Positions 21,833 to 30,230 of a DNA stretch of 45,424 nt are shown piece by piece. The notes below the pieces were generated by a model. That model ran no database searches and was not told where the DNA came from. It was given only the letters and a program-made list of their open reading frames with translations. Source of the stretch: Acidobacteriota bacterium (GTDB lineage Bacteria; Acidobacteriota; Vicinamibacteria; Vicinamibacterales; UBA2999); assembly GCA_003222635.1 (NCBI GenBank), contig QHWQ01000334.1:1-45424 (forward strand). Direction: 5' to 3'. Numbering within the stretch: position 1 is the first letter of the stretch; the number at the start of each line of letters is the position of its first letter. The position numbers and the translations under genes were made by a program.

Positions 21833-21841
21833 AGTATAGCA
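21833..21841 (-). promoter_or_regulatory. Extended -10 promoter candidate for the nuo operon
   Basis: On the minus strand TGCTATACT provides an extended -10 (TGn plus TATACT). The predicted start is about 55 bases before nuoA. The -35 is poor, as expected for extended -10 promoters. The 75-bp gap is AT-rich compared with its neighbours. Confidence 0.45.
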
Positions 21842-21844
21842 CAG

Positions 21845-22561
21845 CTATTGGACTGCCCAGATCTTCGCAGCGGTCTTCTCGAACGGATAGACGTGCACCA
21901 TCCAGCCGAATAGCTGTGGGAAGAATCGGCCGTGCGCGGCGGTGCACGCTTCCGCGGTGCTGATCGAACCGTCAGGCCCGAACTTCGTCCAATCCGCCTT
22001 TGACGCGTCGCCGCGCGGCGGGAGGCAGATGTTGATGTGCTCGTGCCATCGCGCGATGCTGAGCGGCACACGGGCATCGAGATCGAGCTCCGATGACATG
22101 GCGGGTGCCGTATACATCGCGCCCACCAGGTCATATGCGCTCGCCGTCTTCCGATAGAGCAGCGACGTCGCCTGGTCCGGCGTGAAGCGGAACGTCTCGG
22201 AGAAGCCCTGCCAGTAATTCGTGAAGTGGTAGATCGCCTGCGGGATTTCCGGATGGAAGATCTCGTAGCCGTTCCGCTCCGCCACGTGGTAGTCGCGGTA
22301 GCGCTCGAGCGCGCTGCGAAGCGCGGCCACGATGGCGTTGGCGCGCTCGCGATCGCCGGGCCGCTCGGCCCACTGCGGCGTCAGCTTCATGTGCGCGCTC
22401 ATCTCGTGCATGTGATGGCCGGACATCGAGCCGACGATCGCATCCTGCGCCCGCGCCTGCCCATCGTCGGCGGGAGCACCGGGCGCGGCAGGCTGCTGCA
22501 ACGCTGCCGCATGCAGCGAGACAACGGCGAGGTACGCCAGGACAGAGAGCAAGCCGCGCAT
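21845..22561 (-). CDS. Secreted His/Met-rich protein of unknown function
   Basis: A 238-residue protein with a signal peptide (LLSVLAYLAVVSLHAAALQQ) and a short His/Met segment around residues 45-60 (MSGHHMHEMSAHMK), suggestive of metal binding. The remainder is a conserved-looking globular region with aromatic motifs (YEIFHPEIPQAIYHFTNYWQGF; RTPLSIARWHEHINICLPP-like pattern) and one Cys in NICLPP and one in EACTAAHG. I recognise no named domain. It is co-directional with and upstream of nuoA, but the nuo promoter lies between them. A metal-related or redox role is speculative. Confidence 0.7.
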   Translation of the reverse strand: MRGLLSVLAYLAVVSLHAAALQQPAAPGAPADDGQARAQDAIVGSMSGHHMHEMSAHMKLTPQWAERPGDRERANAIVAALRSALERYRDYHVAERNGYEIFHPEIPQAIYHFTNYWQGFSETFRFTPDQATSLLYRKTASAYDLVGAMYTAPAMSSELDLDARVPLSIARWHEHINICLPPRGDASKADWTKFGPDGSISTAEACTAAHGRFFPQLFGWMVHVYPFEKTAAKIWAVQ

Positions 22562-22708
22562 CGATCGGATCCTACTCTTTCATGCGCCATTCTTTCTGGA
22601 AATGGCGATCCGCTACGCCGAACTCCGCGAGCCTCCACGGCCCATGCCCTGCGGCGACGCGGCCCTCCTGTATTTGTATGGTCTGCGCTAACTGGTAAAA
22701 GGACACGA
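22562..22708. other. Intergenic region with a possible gene-end remnant
   Basis: A minus-strand frame ends at 22572 with a plausible C-terminus (LAEFGVADRHFQKEWRMKE) but has no recognisable upstream part, so it may be the tail of a lost gene. Nothing else was identified. Confidence 0.3.
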
Positions 22709-22711
22709 TAG

Positions 22712-22832
22712 ACGCGCACCACCATTGACGCCTTCCGTGCTCGGCGAGTTGAAACGCCTGCAGAAGAAGGAACGCAAGTCGTTGGGCCGACTCGTTTCGG
22801 ATCTCCTCGCGGACGCGCTTGGTCGCCGACGG
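22712..22832 (+). pseudogene. VapB-type antitoxin remnant
   Basis: LGELKRLQKKERKSLGRLVSDLLADAL is the ribbon-helix-helix core of VapB-family antitoxins. The usual RTTID-like start is encoded just upstream in another frame (ACG CGC ACC ACC ATT GAC), with ACG where an ATG would be expected and AAAGG before it. After ADAL the frame becomes unrelated. The gene cannot make a normal antitoxin. Confidence 0.6.
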
Positions 22833-22897
22833 CAATCGGCGTCCCGCGGGCGATCCGTATTCAGGTGGACGCACGCGGCGGCGGCGCTCGTCGCGGT

Positions 22898-23212
22898 CAT
22901 GAGTACCTCGCGTGGCCGACGGTCATCGGCTAGCTGCGCATCGTCACGCATGGCGGTGTGTTTGCGAACCCGCTGTCGCCCGATGAGGCCATCGGCAACG
23001 TCAGCGCGCTGCTGGATCGTCCGCATGTGCGGACACTCTCGGAGGACGCCGGATTCTGGGAGGTGTACCGGGACGTCGTCGGCGAGACACCTGCGCGCGG
23101 TAATCTCGTGCCGGATGCGCACCTTGCCGCGCTGCTCAAGCAGCACGGCGTGTCCACGCTGTACAGCAACCAAGTGGGATTTGGACCTTGGGATTTGGGA
23201 TTTCCCTTTTAG
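22898..23212 (+). pseudogene. VapC-type PIN-domain toxin remnant
   Basis: The fragment reads EYLAWPTVIG-stop-LRIVTHGGVFANPLSPDEA, then VPDAHLAALLKQHGVSTLYSN, the C-terminal half of a PIN ribonuclease, with the acidic PDAHLAALL motif. The N-terminal 40 or so residues with the first catalytic Asp are missing, a TAG at 22931-22933 replaces the expected Tyr of GYLRI, and the C-terminus after LYSN is replaced by a dispersed repeat. It directly follows the VapB remnant and is convergent with korB, whose stop it overlaps. The pair is inactive. Confidence 0.7.
23170..23210. repeat. TTGGGATTTGGGATTT repeat (family C, copy 1)
   Basis: CAAGTGGGATTTGG followed by CCTTGGGATTTGGGATTTCCC; CCAAG/CTTGG can pair. 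It abuts the korB stop codon and has overwritten the end of the VapC remnant. A related sequence lies at 32148-32176, also right after a minus-strand stop. Confidence 0.6.
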
Positions 23213-24121
23213 GCAAAGCTCTCCATGATCTCGTCGAGCGCCGCCTTGGCCGGACGCGTCTTGCTGTCGGGCAGGAATGCCAGCGGCTCGTCGACGATGC
23301 CGAGCAGGTCGACGAAGTCCTGCTTGTCGGGCTCCAGATAGAGGATGCCGGTCGCGTACTCGCCGCGCGCGTGCGTCGCGCGGATGATCTGCAGCGCCTT
23401 CGCCTTGTCGACCGGCGAGTAATCCTTCCGAGAGCGGCTCGTCGTGATCCTTCACGTAGGCGTAGCTCTTGGTCGACCCCTCGTGGTCGTTGAACGTCAC
23501 GCACGGCGAGAGCACGTCGATCATGCTCGTGCCGCGGTGGCTGATCGCCGCCTTGAGGATCGCCTTGAGCTGCTTCGGATCGCCCGAGAACGAGCGCGCG
23601 ACCAACGACGCGCCGAGCTCGATGGCCAGCGCGCACGTGTCGATCGGCGGCAGATCGTTGACCACGCCGGTCTTCAGCGTCGATCCGAGGTCCGCCGTCG
23701 GCGAGAACTGCCCCTTCGTCAGCCCGTAGCAGCCGTTGTCCTCGATGACGTAGACGATCGGCAGGTTGCGGCGCATCAGGTGCACGAACTGGCCGATGCC
23801 GATGGCGCCCGTGTCGCCGTCGCCGCTGATGCCGATGGCGATCATCTTGCGGTTCGCCACCACCGCGCCGGTCGCCAGCGACGGCATGCGGCCGTGCACC
23901 GAGTTGAAGCCGTGCGACTGGTTCAGGAAGTAGGCGGGACTCTTGCTCGAACAGCCGATGCCCGAGAGCTTGATGACCTGATCCGGCTGCACGCCGAGAT
24001 CGAAGAACGAGTCGATGATGCGTTCTGTGATCGCGTTGTGTCCGCAGCCGGCGCAGAGCGTCGTCTTCGCGCCGCGGTAAGCGGTGGATTCCAGCCCGAT
24101 GATGTTCAGCTTCCCAGCCAT
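23209..24121 (-). pseudogene. korB: 2-oxoacid:ferredoxin oxidoreductase beta (TPP) subunit, frame-broken
   Basis: The beta subunit binds thiamine pyrophosphate and a [4Fe-4S] cluster. Residues 1-225 are intact: TLCAGCGHNAITE, GIGCSSKSPAYF, the TPP motif GDGDTGAIG...VIEDNGCYGLTKGQFSPT, and SPCVTFNDHEGSTKSY. After HDEPLSEG the frame changes at about 23417-23426, and the rest (YSPVDKAKALQIIRA...LDEIMESFA) continues one frame away. In relatives an additional segment rich in DYEPG and HDGS-like motifs lies between these parts, so the lesion looks like an internal deletion rather than one wrong base. Start ATG overlaps the korA stop by one base (TAATG). Confidence 0.85.
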
Positions 24122-25959
24122 TAGCGCCCTTCCTGCTTCAGCAACTCGGTGGTGAGCGACCGCCCGTCGATCGGCAGGCCGTAGTAATGCGGAATGCTGC
24201 GCAGCTTCGCGACCTGCTGCGGCGTGCATTCGAGCTTGATCAGCTGCCACATCTGCGAGTCGCGATTCTGATCGACGACGTAGACGCGATCGTGCGCGTC
24301 GATGAAATCGAACAGCTCCGTCGTGAACGGATACGCGCGGAGGCGCAGATATGACGTGTTGATCTTCTGCTCGTTCCTCAGCTGATCGCGCGACTCGATG
24401 ATGGCCCAGTGCGACGTGCCGTAGGCGATGTAGCCGATGCCGCCCTTCGCCGCCATGTCCACTTCCGGCTTCGGCACGAGCGTCCGCGCCGTATTGAACT
24501 TCCGGCTCAGGCGATCGAGGTTGTTCGTGTAGTCGTCCGCCCGCTCGCTGTAGAGCGCCTTTTCGTTGTGGCCCGAACCGCGCGTGAAGAACGACGGCCC
24601 GCCGTCGCCCGGCACGGTGCGGTACGGGATGCCGTCGCCGTCGACGTCGCGATAGCGCGCGAACTCGCCCAGCTGCTTCAGCTTGTCGGCATCGAGGCGC
24701 TTGCCCCGATCGAACGGCTTGGTCGGGTACTCGAACGGCTTCGACATCCAGGTGTTCATGCCGAGGTCGAGGTCCGTCATGACGAACACCGGCGTCTGCA
24801 TCCGCTCCGCGAGGTCGAACGCGTCCTGCGCGAACTCATAGCATTCGCTCGCCGACGCGGGAATCAGCATCGGGTGCTTCGTGTCGCCGTGCGACAGGAT
24901 CGCGGTGGAAAGAATGTCCTGCTGACCCGTGCGCGTCGGCAGACCGGTCGACGGACCGGCGCGCTGCACGTCGAAGATCACGGCCGGCACTTCGGCGTAG
25001 TAGCCGAGGCCGGTGAACTCCGCCATCAGCGAGATGCCGGGGCCCGCGGTAGACGTCATCGCGCGCGCGCCCATCCAGCCGGCGCCGATCACCATGCCGA
25101 GCGCCGCGATCTCGTCCTCCGCTTGAATGACCGCGTAGGTCGCCTTGCCCGTCTCGGGATCCTTACGGTACTTCTTCAGGTAGTCGATGAGCGCTTCGCA
25201 GAGCGACGAGGAAGGCGTGATGGGATACCAGCCGACGAAGGTGACGCCCGCCATCATGCAGCCGATCGCCGCGGCGCTATTGCCTTCGATGAGGATCATC
25301 CCTTCGGTCTTCCCTTCCATCGGCTCGACGACGTACGGATCGCGCTTCGAGAGGTGCTGCTCGGCATAGTCGAAGCCGGCCTTGAGCGCGTTCATGTTCA
25401 GATCGACGGCCTTCTGCTTCTTTCCGAGCTGCCTCTTGAGCGCCTTCTCCATCTGGCGCATGTCGATCGACAGCAGGCGCGAGAGCACGCCGTCGTAAAT
25501 CATGTTGCGCACCAGGCGCCGCAGCTTCGCGTCGGTCGTGACCGGGGCGATCAGCTTGTCGAACGGGACGGGATAAAACGTCAGGTCGCTGCGCAGCTCG
25601 TTCAGCTTCAGCGGCTCGTCGTAGACGACCGCCGCGCCCGCCTCGAGCGTCATCACGTCTTCCTTCGCCGTCTCGGCGTTCATCGCGACGAGGAAGTCCA
25701 CTTCCTTCTTACGCGCGATATACCCTTTCGAGCTCGCGCGGACGGTGTACCACGTCGGCAGTCCCGCGATGTTCGACGGGAACATATTCTTGCCGGACAC
25801 GGGCACGCCCATCTGGAAGATCGAGCGGAGCAGGATGATGTTTGCGGTCTGGCTGCCGGAGCCGTTGACGGTGGCGACCTGGATGGCGAAATCGTTGACG
25901 ATGCGGTCGCCTGTGGAGCCGACACCCACTTCCTGTTCTGACGGAGCTGTAACGGACAT
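24121..25959 (-). CDS. korA: 2-oxoacid:ferredoxin oxidoreductase alpha subunit (gamma-alpha fusion)
   Basis: A 612-residue subunit. Residues about 20-200 are the gamma domain (GSGSQTANIILLRSIFQMG; NIAGLPTWYTVRAS), and 215-600 the alpha domain with GWYPITPSSSLCE, QAEDEIAALGMVIGAGWMGARAMTSTAGPG and DVQRAGPSTGLPTRTGQQD, all standard for the 2-oxoglutarate/2-oxoacid:acceptor family. It would bind CoA and, with KorB, produce acyl-CoA, CO2 and reduced ferredoxin. The frame is intact, in contrast to its partner korB. No ferredoxin subunit is adjacent. The substrate (2-oxoglutarate or other 2-oxoacid) cannot be fixed from sequence alone. Confidence 0.9.
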   Translation of the reverse strand: MSVTAPSEQEVGVGSTGDRIVNDFAIQVATVNGSGSQTANIILLRSIFQMGVPVSGKNMFPSNIAGLPTWYTVRASSKGYIARKKEVDFLVAMNAETAKEDVMTLEAGAAVVYDEPLKLNELRSDLTFYPVPFDKLIAPVTTDAKLRRLVRNMIYDGVLSRLLSIDMRQMEKALKRQLGKKQKAVDLNMNALKAGFDYAEQHLSKRDPYVVEPMEGKTEGMILIEGNSAAAIGCMMAGVTFVGWYPITPSSSLCEALIDYLKKYRKDPETGKATYAVIQAEDEIAALGMVIGAGWMGARAMTSTAGPGISLMAEFTGLGYYAEVPAVIFDVQRAGPSTGLPTRTGQQDILSTAILSHGDTKHPMLIPASASECYEFAQDAFDLAERMQTPVFVMTDLDLGMNTWMSKPFEYPTKPFDRGKRLDADKLKQLGEFARYRDVDGDGIPYRTVPGDGGPSFFTRGSGHNEKALYSERADDYTNNLDRLSRKFNTARTLVPKPEVDMAAKGGIGYIAYGTSHWAIIESRDQLRNEQKINTSYLRLRAYPFTTELFDFIDAHDRVYVVDQNRDSQMWQLIKLECTPQQVAKLRSIPHYYGLPIDGRSLTTELLKQEGR

Positions 25960-26126
25960 CTATTTATCCCTGACTGATTTCCCGCCCAATCCCTAACTGG
26001 CAGAGGAGGTTGCGGAAACTCGACTGGTAGGATCCCTCAAATTTTATCGGCCCCGGCAGGATCGGCGCAAGTACGGTAGAGTCACGGCCAGCGTCATCCA
26101 TAAGTGATTTCGAACCCGGGGTTCCC

Positions 26127-27178
26127 ATGGTTGCCCGCCTCAGCTCTGTCCTGCTCCTGATTCTGCTGTTCGCGCGAGGTGTGCCCGCAATTGAGGCACC
26201 GGCTGCGCCGACGACGCGTCCGCCGACGCCGGCGCGCATCGACGGCGTCGAAATCGAAGGCATTCGCGGCTGGTTCGCGAACATCTACCCATGGAAGTAC
26301 GACCCGAGTCTGGCGACGGTGTATCCGGTGCGGGAGCTCTGGACGCGGCCGAACGATTTTCAATCAGCGGCGGACATCACCGCGCAGAACGAGCTGCTGG
26401 CCCAGTACGGATCGGGCGCGGACGTGCTCGAGTACCGGCCCAATCCCGCCGCGCCCGACCACAATCAGTGGCTGCGCACCTATTTCACCAACGGCGATCG
26501 TCCCTTCTTCATCGCCGACGGACCGACGTCGATGCGATTGTCCGCAACGTCGTGCTCCCCTACGAGCATCGATACGTGACGTATCACGGCCGCGCGGTGA
26601 TCTTCCTGTGGGCGGTGAGCGCGATGTACGGCGACTTCGCGTCGCTGCTGGACGAGATTCGCGCGCAGTATCCGGTCGCCTTCATCGGCTCCATCAACCT
26701 GCTGCACCTGCAGACGGATCCATCCGCGATGCGGAATTTCCGGGCGCTCGATGGATTCATGGAATACGGCCTCTACTCGCCCGACTACGAGCTGATGGTG
26801 CAGACCTACACGGTGAGCTCGGCGCAGTGGCGTCAGACGATTCGCGGCTTCGAGGCGGACACCGGACGCAACTACCTGTTCATTCCGACGTTTCAGGCCG
26901 CGTTCGACAACTCGAAGTTCAACGGCACGACCGCGCCGATGTACCCGCGCAGCCGCGCGGATGTGATTCATCACGCGGAGCGAATCAAGGAGGAGCTCGG
27001 CACGGTCTACGACCCGCTCGGCCCGTTCGTCGTCTTCAGCGAGTTGATTGAAGGCGCTGCCGTCATCGAGTCGCAGTGCATCTCGGACACGCGAGACAAG
27101 CACGATCGATGGGTCGGGTGCGGCACCGGCCGGCTCGAAATCCTGCGCGACCTGTTCGGCCCCACCGTCACGGAATGA
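26127..27178 (+). pseudogene. Secreted GH99-like (endomannosidase-fold) protein, frame-broken
   Basis: A signal peptide (SVLLLILLFARGVPAIEA) precedes a region reminiscent of glycoside hydrolase 99-like proteins: WFANIYPWKYDP, ELLAQYGSGADVLEY, PFFI, then VRNVVLPYEHRYVTYHGRAVIFLW and YPVAFIGSINLL. The first 130 residues are in one frame to about 26517; the rest starts in another frame at about 26525 with TDVDAIVRNVV. In GH99-like proteins an additional strand-loop segment lies between these two, so an internal deletion is likely. The C-terminal half includes QCISDTRDKHDRWVGCGTGRLEILRDLFGP and ends 11 bases past the stop of the convergent gene. GH99 assignment is moderate; the frame change is clear. 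Confidence 0.65.
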
Positions 27179-28694
27179 CGGGCAGGCGGTAGACCTTCCA
27201 ATCGGCGAGCTGCGTCACACGCTCGACGCCCGGTTGCATTTCCAGCCAGGTCACAACCGATGGATCGACGTCGTTGCCTCGGGCGATCACGTATAGATCC
27301 GCACGCTGCCGGTAAGGGGTGAACACCGAGGAACGATGCTCGTTGATCGCCGCGACCAGCTCCAGATAGTCCGGCGGTGAATAGCCGCTGTATCCGTTGA
27401 CGACGCGGTAGTTCCCCATCACCGCGCGGTACTGGGCGTCCGCGTTGCGGTAGTCGGTCGTGATTGGCAGGTCCAGCACGATCGAGTTGTCGGGGAGATA
27501 GAGCGGCACCGGCACCGGCGCCTCGACGAGCGGTCCCGTGAACCACGATTCCGCGACGATCATCGCGCCGAGCGGCACGAGCACCCAGCGCATGCGGCCG
27601 CGCGCGGCGAGCCATGCCGCGCCAAAACCCGCGCACACGGCCAGCCCGAGCGTTGCCAGCAGCCACGCGCGCGCGGGGACACGGATGCTCCGCGCGCCCG
27701 GCAGCTTCACCAGGAGTGCATATGGTTCGTGCTCCGGACCAAGCGCAAGCAGCCACATCACGATGGCGGCGGCGAGGTAGAAGAGCACGATGCGCCGCCG
27801 TCCGGTGAGCGCACCGAGAATCGCGAGCGCCACAATCGCGAAGCCGGGAAAGAGCGACGCCTCGGCAAACGTGTTCGGCAGCCATCCGCTCCAGAGCAGG
27901 GTGCGATGCGAGATGCCGGCAAGCGACGACCACGTCGCACTGTAGGTGGCGATCTCATCGACTCCCCGCATCAATCCGAACGCGCGCTGCCGCGTCTGAT
28001 AGCCAACAAGCAGCGGGATCACGGGTAGCGCGACAAGGACCATCGTCAACGCGATCGCTCGCCACCGGCGCAGATCGGCGCGCCGGAAGAACCACAATGC
28101 CCAGAGCGCCAGCAAGATCGGGAAGAAGACCAGCAGATACGCGTTCGACAGAAGCACCTCGAGCCAGCCGATGGCGAATACGACGAGATGCCTGCGAGCG
28201 CCATCGGCAAGATATCGATGGAGCCCGAGCAGAGCGAGCGGCATGCCGAAGGCCATCAGCATCTGGATGTGCGTCGGGTGCTCGCCGAGGAATGGCGAGA
28301 AGGCGAACCCGAGCCCGCCGATGAATGCTCCCGCCTTTGTTCGCGTCAACTCGCGCACGAGCGCGTACGCCGCGATGCCGTTCAGCGTGATGCACGTCAG
28401 CTCCAGCACGTTGTAGGCGAGCACCGGGTTATCCGTGATCCAGATGATGGGCGTCGTCAGCGGATAGGCGCCGAGCAGGTGCTCGGTGAACGCGGTGATG
28501 CCTGTGTGCGGCGCGAACGCCGGGAAGTTCCACCAGTCGCTGGTGAGCGGCAGATGCTTCGCGTTCCACGCCAGGATCGCGGCGTTCAGCAGCGGATCGC
28601 CGGGGTCGCCGAAGATGTGCGTGGTGAGAACCGGGAGCAGGTGTCGAAAGAGCAGGAGCGCGATCCCGAGATAGCAGAGCGCGGCCAGCGCCAT
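27168..28694 (-). CDS. Polytopic membrane protein, GT-C glycosyltransferase/YfhO-like
   Basis: A 508-residue protein with about 11 membrane helices and an extracytoplasmic C-terminal part. The first loop after helix 1 has GDPGDPLLNAAILAW, an acidic pair typical of GT-C lipid-linked sugar transferases. Further helices follow regularly (LNGIAAYALVREL, AFIGGLGFAFSPFLG), and the soluble tail (NSIVLDLPITTDYRNADAQYRAV...YSGYSPPDYLEL) resembles YfhO-type proteins. The ATG at 28694 is 36 bp from the divergent methyltransferase gene. A role in cell-surface glycan or glycolipid assembly is inferred from the fold and from the neighbouring glycosyltransferase and methyltransferase. Confidence 0.75.
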   Translation of the reverse strand: MALAALCYLGIALLLFRHLLPVLTTHIFGDPGDPLLNAAILAWNAKHLPLTSDWWNFPAFAPHTGITAFTEHLLGAYPLTTPIIWITDNPVLAYNVLELTCITLNGIAAYALVRELTRTKAGAFIGGLGFAFSPFLGEHPTHIQMLMAFGMPLALLGLHRYLADGARRHLVVFAIGWLEVLLSNAYLLVFFPILLALWALWFFRRADLRRWRAIALTMVLVALPVIPLLVGYQTRQRAFGLMRGVDEIATYSATWSSLAGISHRTLLWSGWLPNTFAEASLFPGFAIVALAILGALTGRRRIVLFYLAAAIVMWLLALGPEHEPYALLVKLPGARSIRVPARAWLLATLGLAVCAGFGAAWLAARGRMRWVLVPLGAMIVAESWFTGPLVEAPVPVPLYLPDNSIVLDLPITTDYRNADAQYRAVMGNYRVVNGYSGYSPPDYLELVAAINEHRSSVFTPYRQRADLYVIARGNDVDPSVVTWLEMQPGVERVTQLADWKVYRLPVIP

Positions 28695-28730
28695 TCGCGC
28701 ACTAACATTACAACTGTTTTGAAGGATCGA

Positions 28731-30230
28731 ATGAGAGCATTCGTGCGGCGGCTGCGGCGCTGGCTTTCGCCGACGCTGCGGCGGCCGGACCTGCTCGAGG
28801 CGCGCGAGCGCGAGGCCGGCATCGACTTCGTCTATCGCTTCGTGCTCGCACGGCCCGCTGACGAGGAGGGCCGCGCGCGGTACCTGCGGCGCATGCAGGA
28901 CGAAGGGATGACGCTGCGCGAAGTGGCGGCGGAGATCGCCGCCTCCGATGAATTCCAGCGGCGGCTGCGCGGCACGATCGCGCGGGAGCACGACGAGGCG
29001 TCGGGCGCACTCGCGCAGTCGGAGGCGTTGGTCGATGCGGGAGCGTTGAGCGCCACGCTGAGCGTCGAGGATCTCGCGCGCACGGCGGACGAGTATTACC
29101 GGACGACCCTGCAGTTCGCGGATCGCTACCTGGCGAAGCCGTTCGCCGACCCGCGCGACACGCCGGACCTGCTCGGCTCGTTTGCGCACCTCGTCGCCGG
29201 CCTGCGTCTCGTGCCGGGCATGACGGTGCTCGACTTCGGCGCCGGCGCCTGCTGGACGACGCGCTGCCTCACGCAGCTCGGATGCGAGGCGATCGCGCTC
29301 GACGTCTCACCGACGGCGCTGGAGCTGGGCAAGCAGCTGTACGCGCGGCTGCCGCCGATCGGCAGCACTCCTCCGCCGCGCTTCCTCGTGTTCGATGGGC
29401 GGCGCATCGACTTGCCCGATGCGAGCGTCGACCGCATCTTCTGCTTCGATGCGTTTCATCACGTCCCGAATCCCGCTGACGTGATGCGCGAACTCGGCCG
29501 CGTGCTGCGCCCCGGCGGCGTCGCCGGCTTCTCCGAGCCGGGGCGGCACCATTCGAAAGGCGCGCGCTCCCAGTACGAGATGAAGAACTACACGGCGATC
29601 GAAAACGACGTCGTGATGGAAGACGTCTGGACGTGGGCGCGCGCGGCGGGGTTCGTCGATCTCGAGCTTGCCGCCTTCAGCACCGAATCGTATCGAGTGC
29701 CGCCGGCGGAGTTCGACGAGATCACACGCGGCGGCCGTGCGCTGTCACGATATGCCGATCGTGTGCGCGTCTTCCTGCAGGGGCATCAGACGTTCCTTCT
29801 CACGAAAGGGGTTAGGGGGAAGGGGGAAGGGGAAAGACCGGTGAGGGACAGCCGCGAGCGCGAGGGACTCACGGGCGAGATCGCCATTCAACTCGAGCGG
29901 GGAAGCGTTGGCAGCGGCGAGCCGGTTCGCGGGACGGCCACCGTGCAGAACGTCGGCAGCGTCAGCTGGCTGCCGGGATCGACACCGCACGGCGGCGTCA
30001 ATCTCGGCGTTCACCTGCGCGCGCGGGATGGCAGTCCGATCTCGGTCGATTTCGCGCGTATCCGGCTCGAAGGCACAACCGCGCCGGGCAGGACGCAGCG
30101 CGTCGAGTTCGCGCTGACTCCACCGGATCCCGGTGACTACCTGCTGGAGTTCGATCTCGTGAGCGAGGGCGTCGGCTGGTTCGAAATGAACGGCTCGGCC
30201 ACCATCACGCGCGCCATCACGGTGTCATGA
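28731..30230 (+). CDS. DUF4214 - SAM methyltransferase - beta-sandwich fusion protein
   Basis: A 499-residue protein with three parts. Residues 25-85 form a DUF4214-like domain (FVYRFVLARPADEEGRARYLRRM...LREVAAEIAASDEFQRR), seen in surface and extracellular proteins and some glycan enzymes. Residues 140-330 are a class I methyltransferase with the SAM loop VLDFGAGACWTT, acidic ALDVSPTALELGKQ, and CFDAFHHVPNPADVMRELGRVLRPGG. Residues 385-495 are an Ig-like beta-sandwich (VRGTATVQNVGSVSWLPGS...GWFEMNG) resembling the C-terminal domain of O-antigen transporter Wzt. Between the last two lies a low-complexity Gly/Lys/Glu linker. ATG follows GAAGGATCG. It overlaps the next gene by four bases. Probably acts on a surface polysaccharide; the acceptor is unknown. 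Confidence 0.82.
   Translation: MRAFVRRLRRWLSPTLRRPDLLEAREREAGIDFVYRFVLARPADEEGRARYLRRMQDEGMTLREVAAEIAASDEFQRRLRGTIAREHDEASGALAQSEALVDAGALSATLSVEDLARTADEYYRTTLQFADRYLAKPFADPRDTPDLLGSFAHLVAGLRLVPGMTVLDFGAGACWTTRCLTQLGCEAIALDVSPTALELGKQLYARLPPIGSTPPPRFLVFDGRRIDLPDASVDRIFCFDAFHHVPNPADVMRELGRVLRPGGVAGFSEPGRHHSKGARSQYEMKNYTAIENDVVMEDVWTWARAAGFVDLELAAFSTESYRVPPAEFDEITRGGRALSRYADRVRVFLQGHQTFLLTKGVRGKGEGERPVRDSREREGLTGEIAIQLERGSVGSGEPVRGTATVQNVGSVSWLPGSTPHGGVNLGVHLRARDGSPISVDFARIRLEGTTAPGRTQRVEFALTPPDPGDYLLEFDLVSEGVGWFEMNGSATITRAITVS
29806..29838 (+). repeat. G-rich low-complexity repeat inside the methyltransferase gene
   Basis: GGGGTTAGGGGGAAGGGGGAAGGGG encodes the linker KGVRGKGEGE. It sits exactly between two domains and is purine-rich unlike its surroundings, consistent with an in-frame repeat insertion or expansion. 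Four G-tracts could form a G-quadruplex. Confidence 0.55.

Noticed and set aside
23405-23430. Programmed frameshifting in korB
   Set aside because: No slippery heptamer or downstream pseudoknot is apparent, and family sequence seems to be missing as well as the frame changed.
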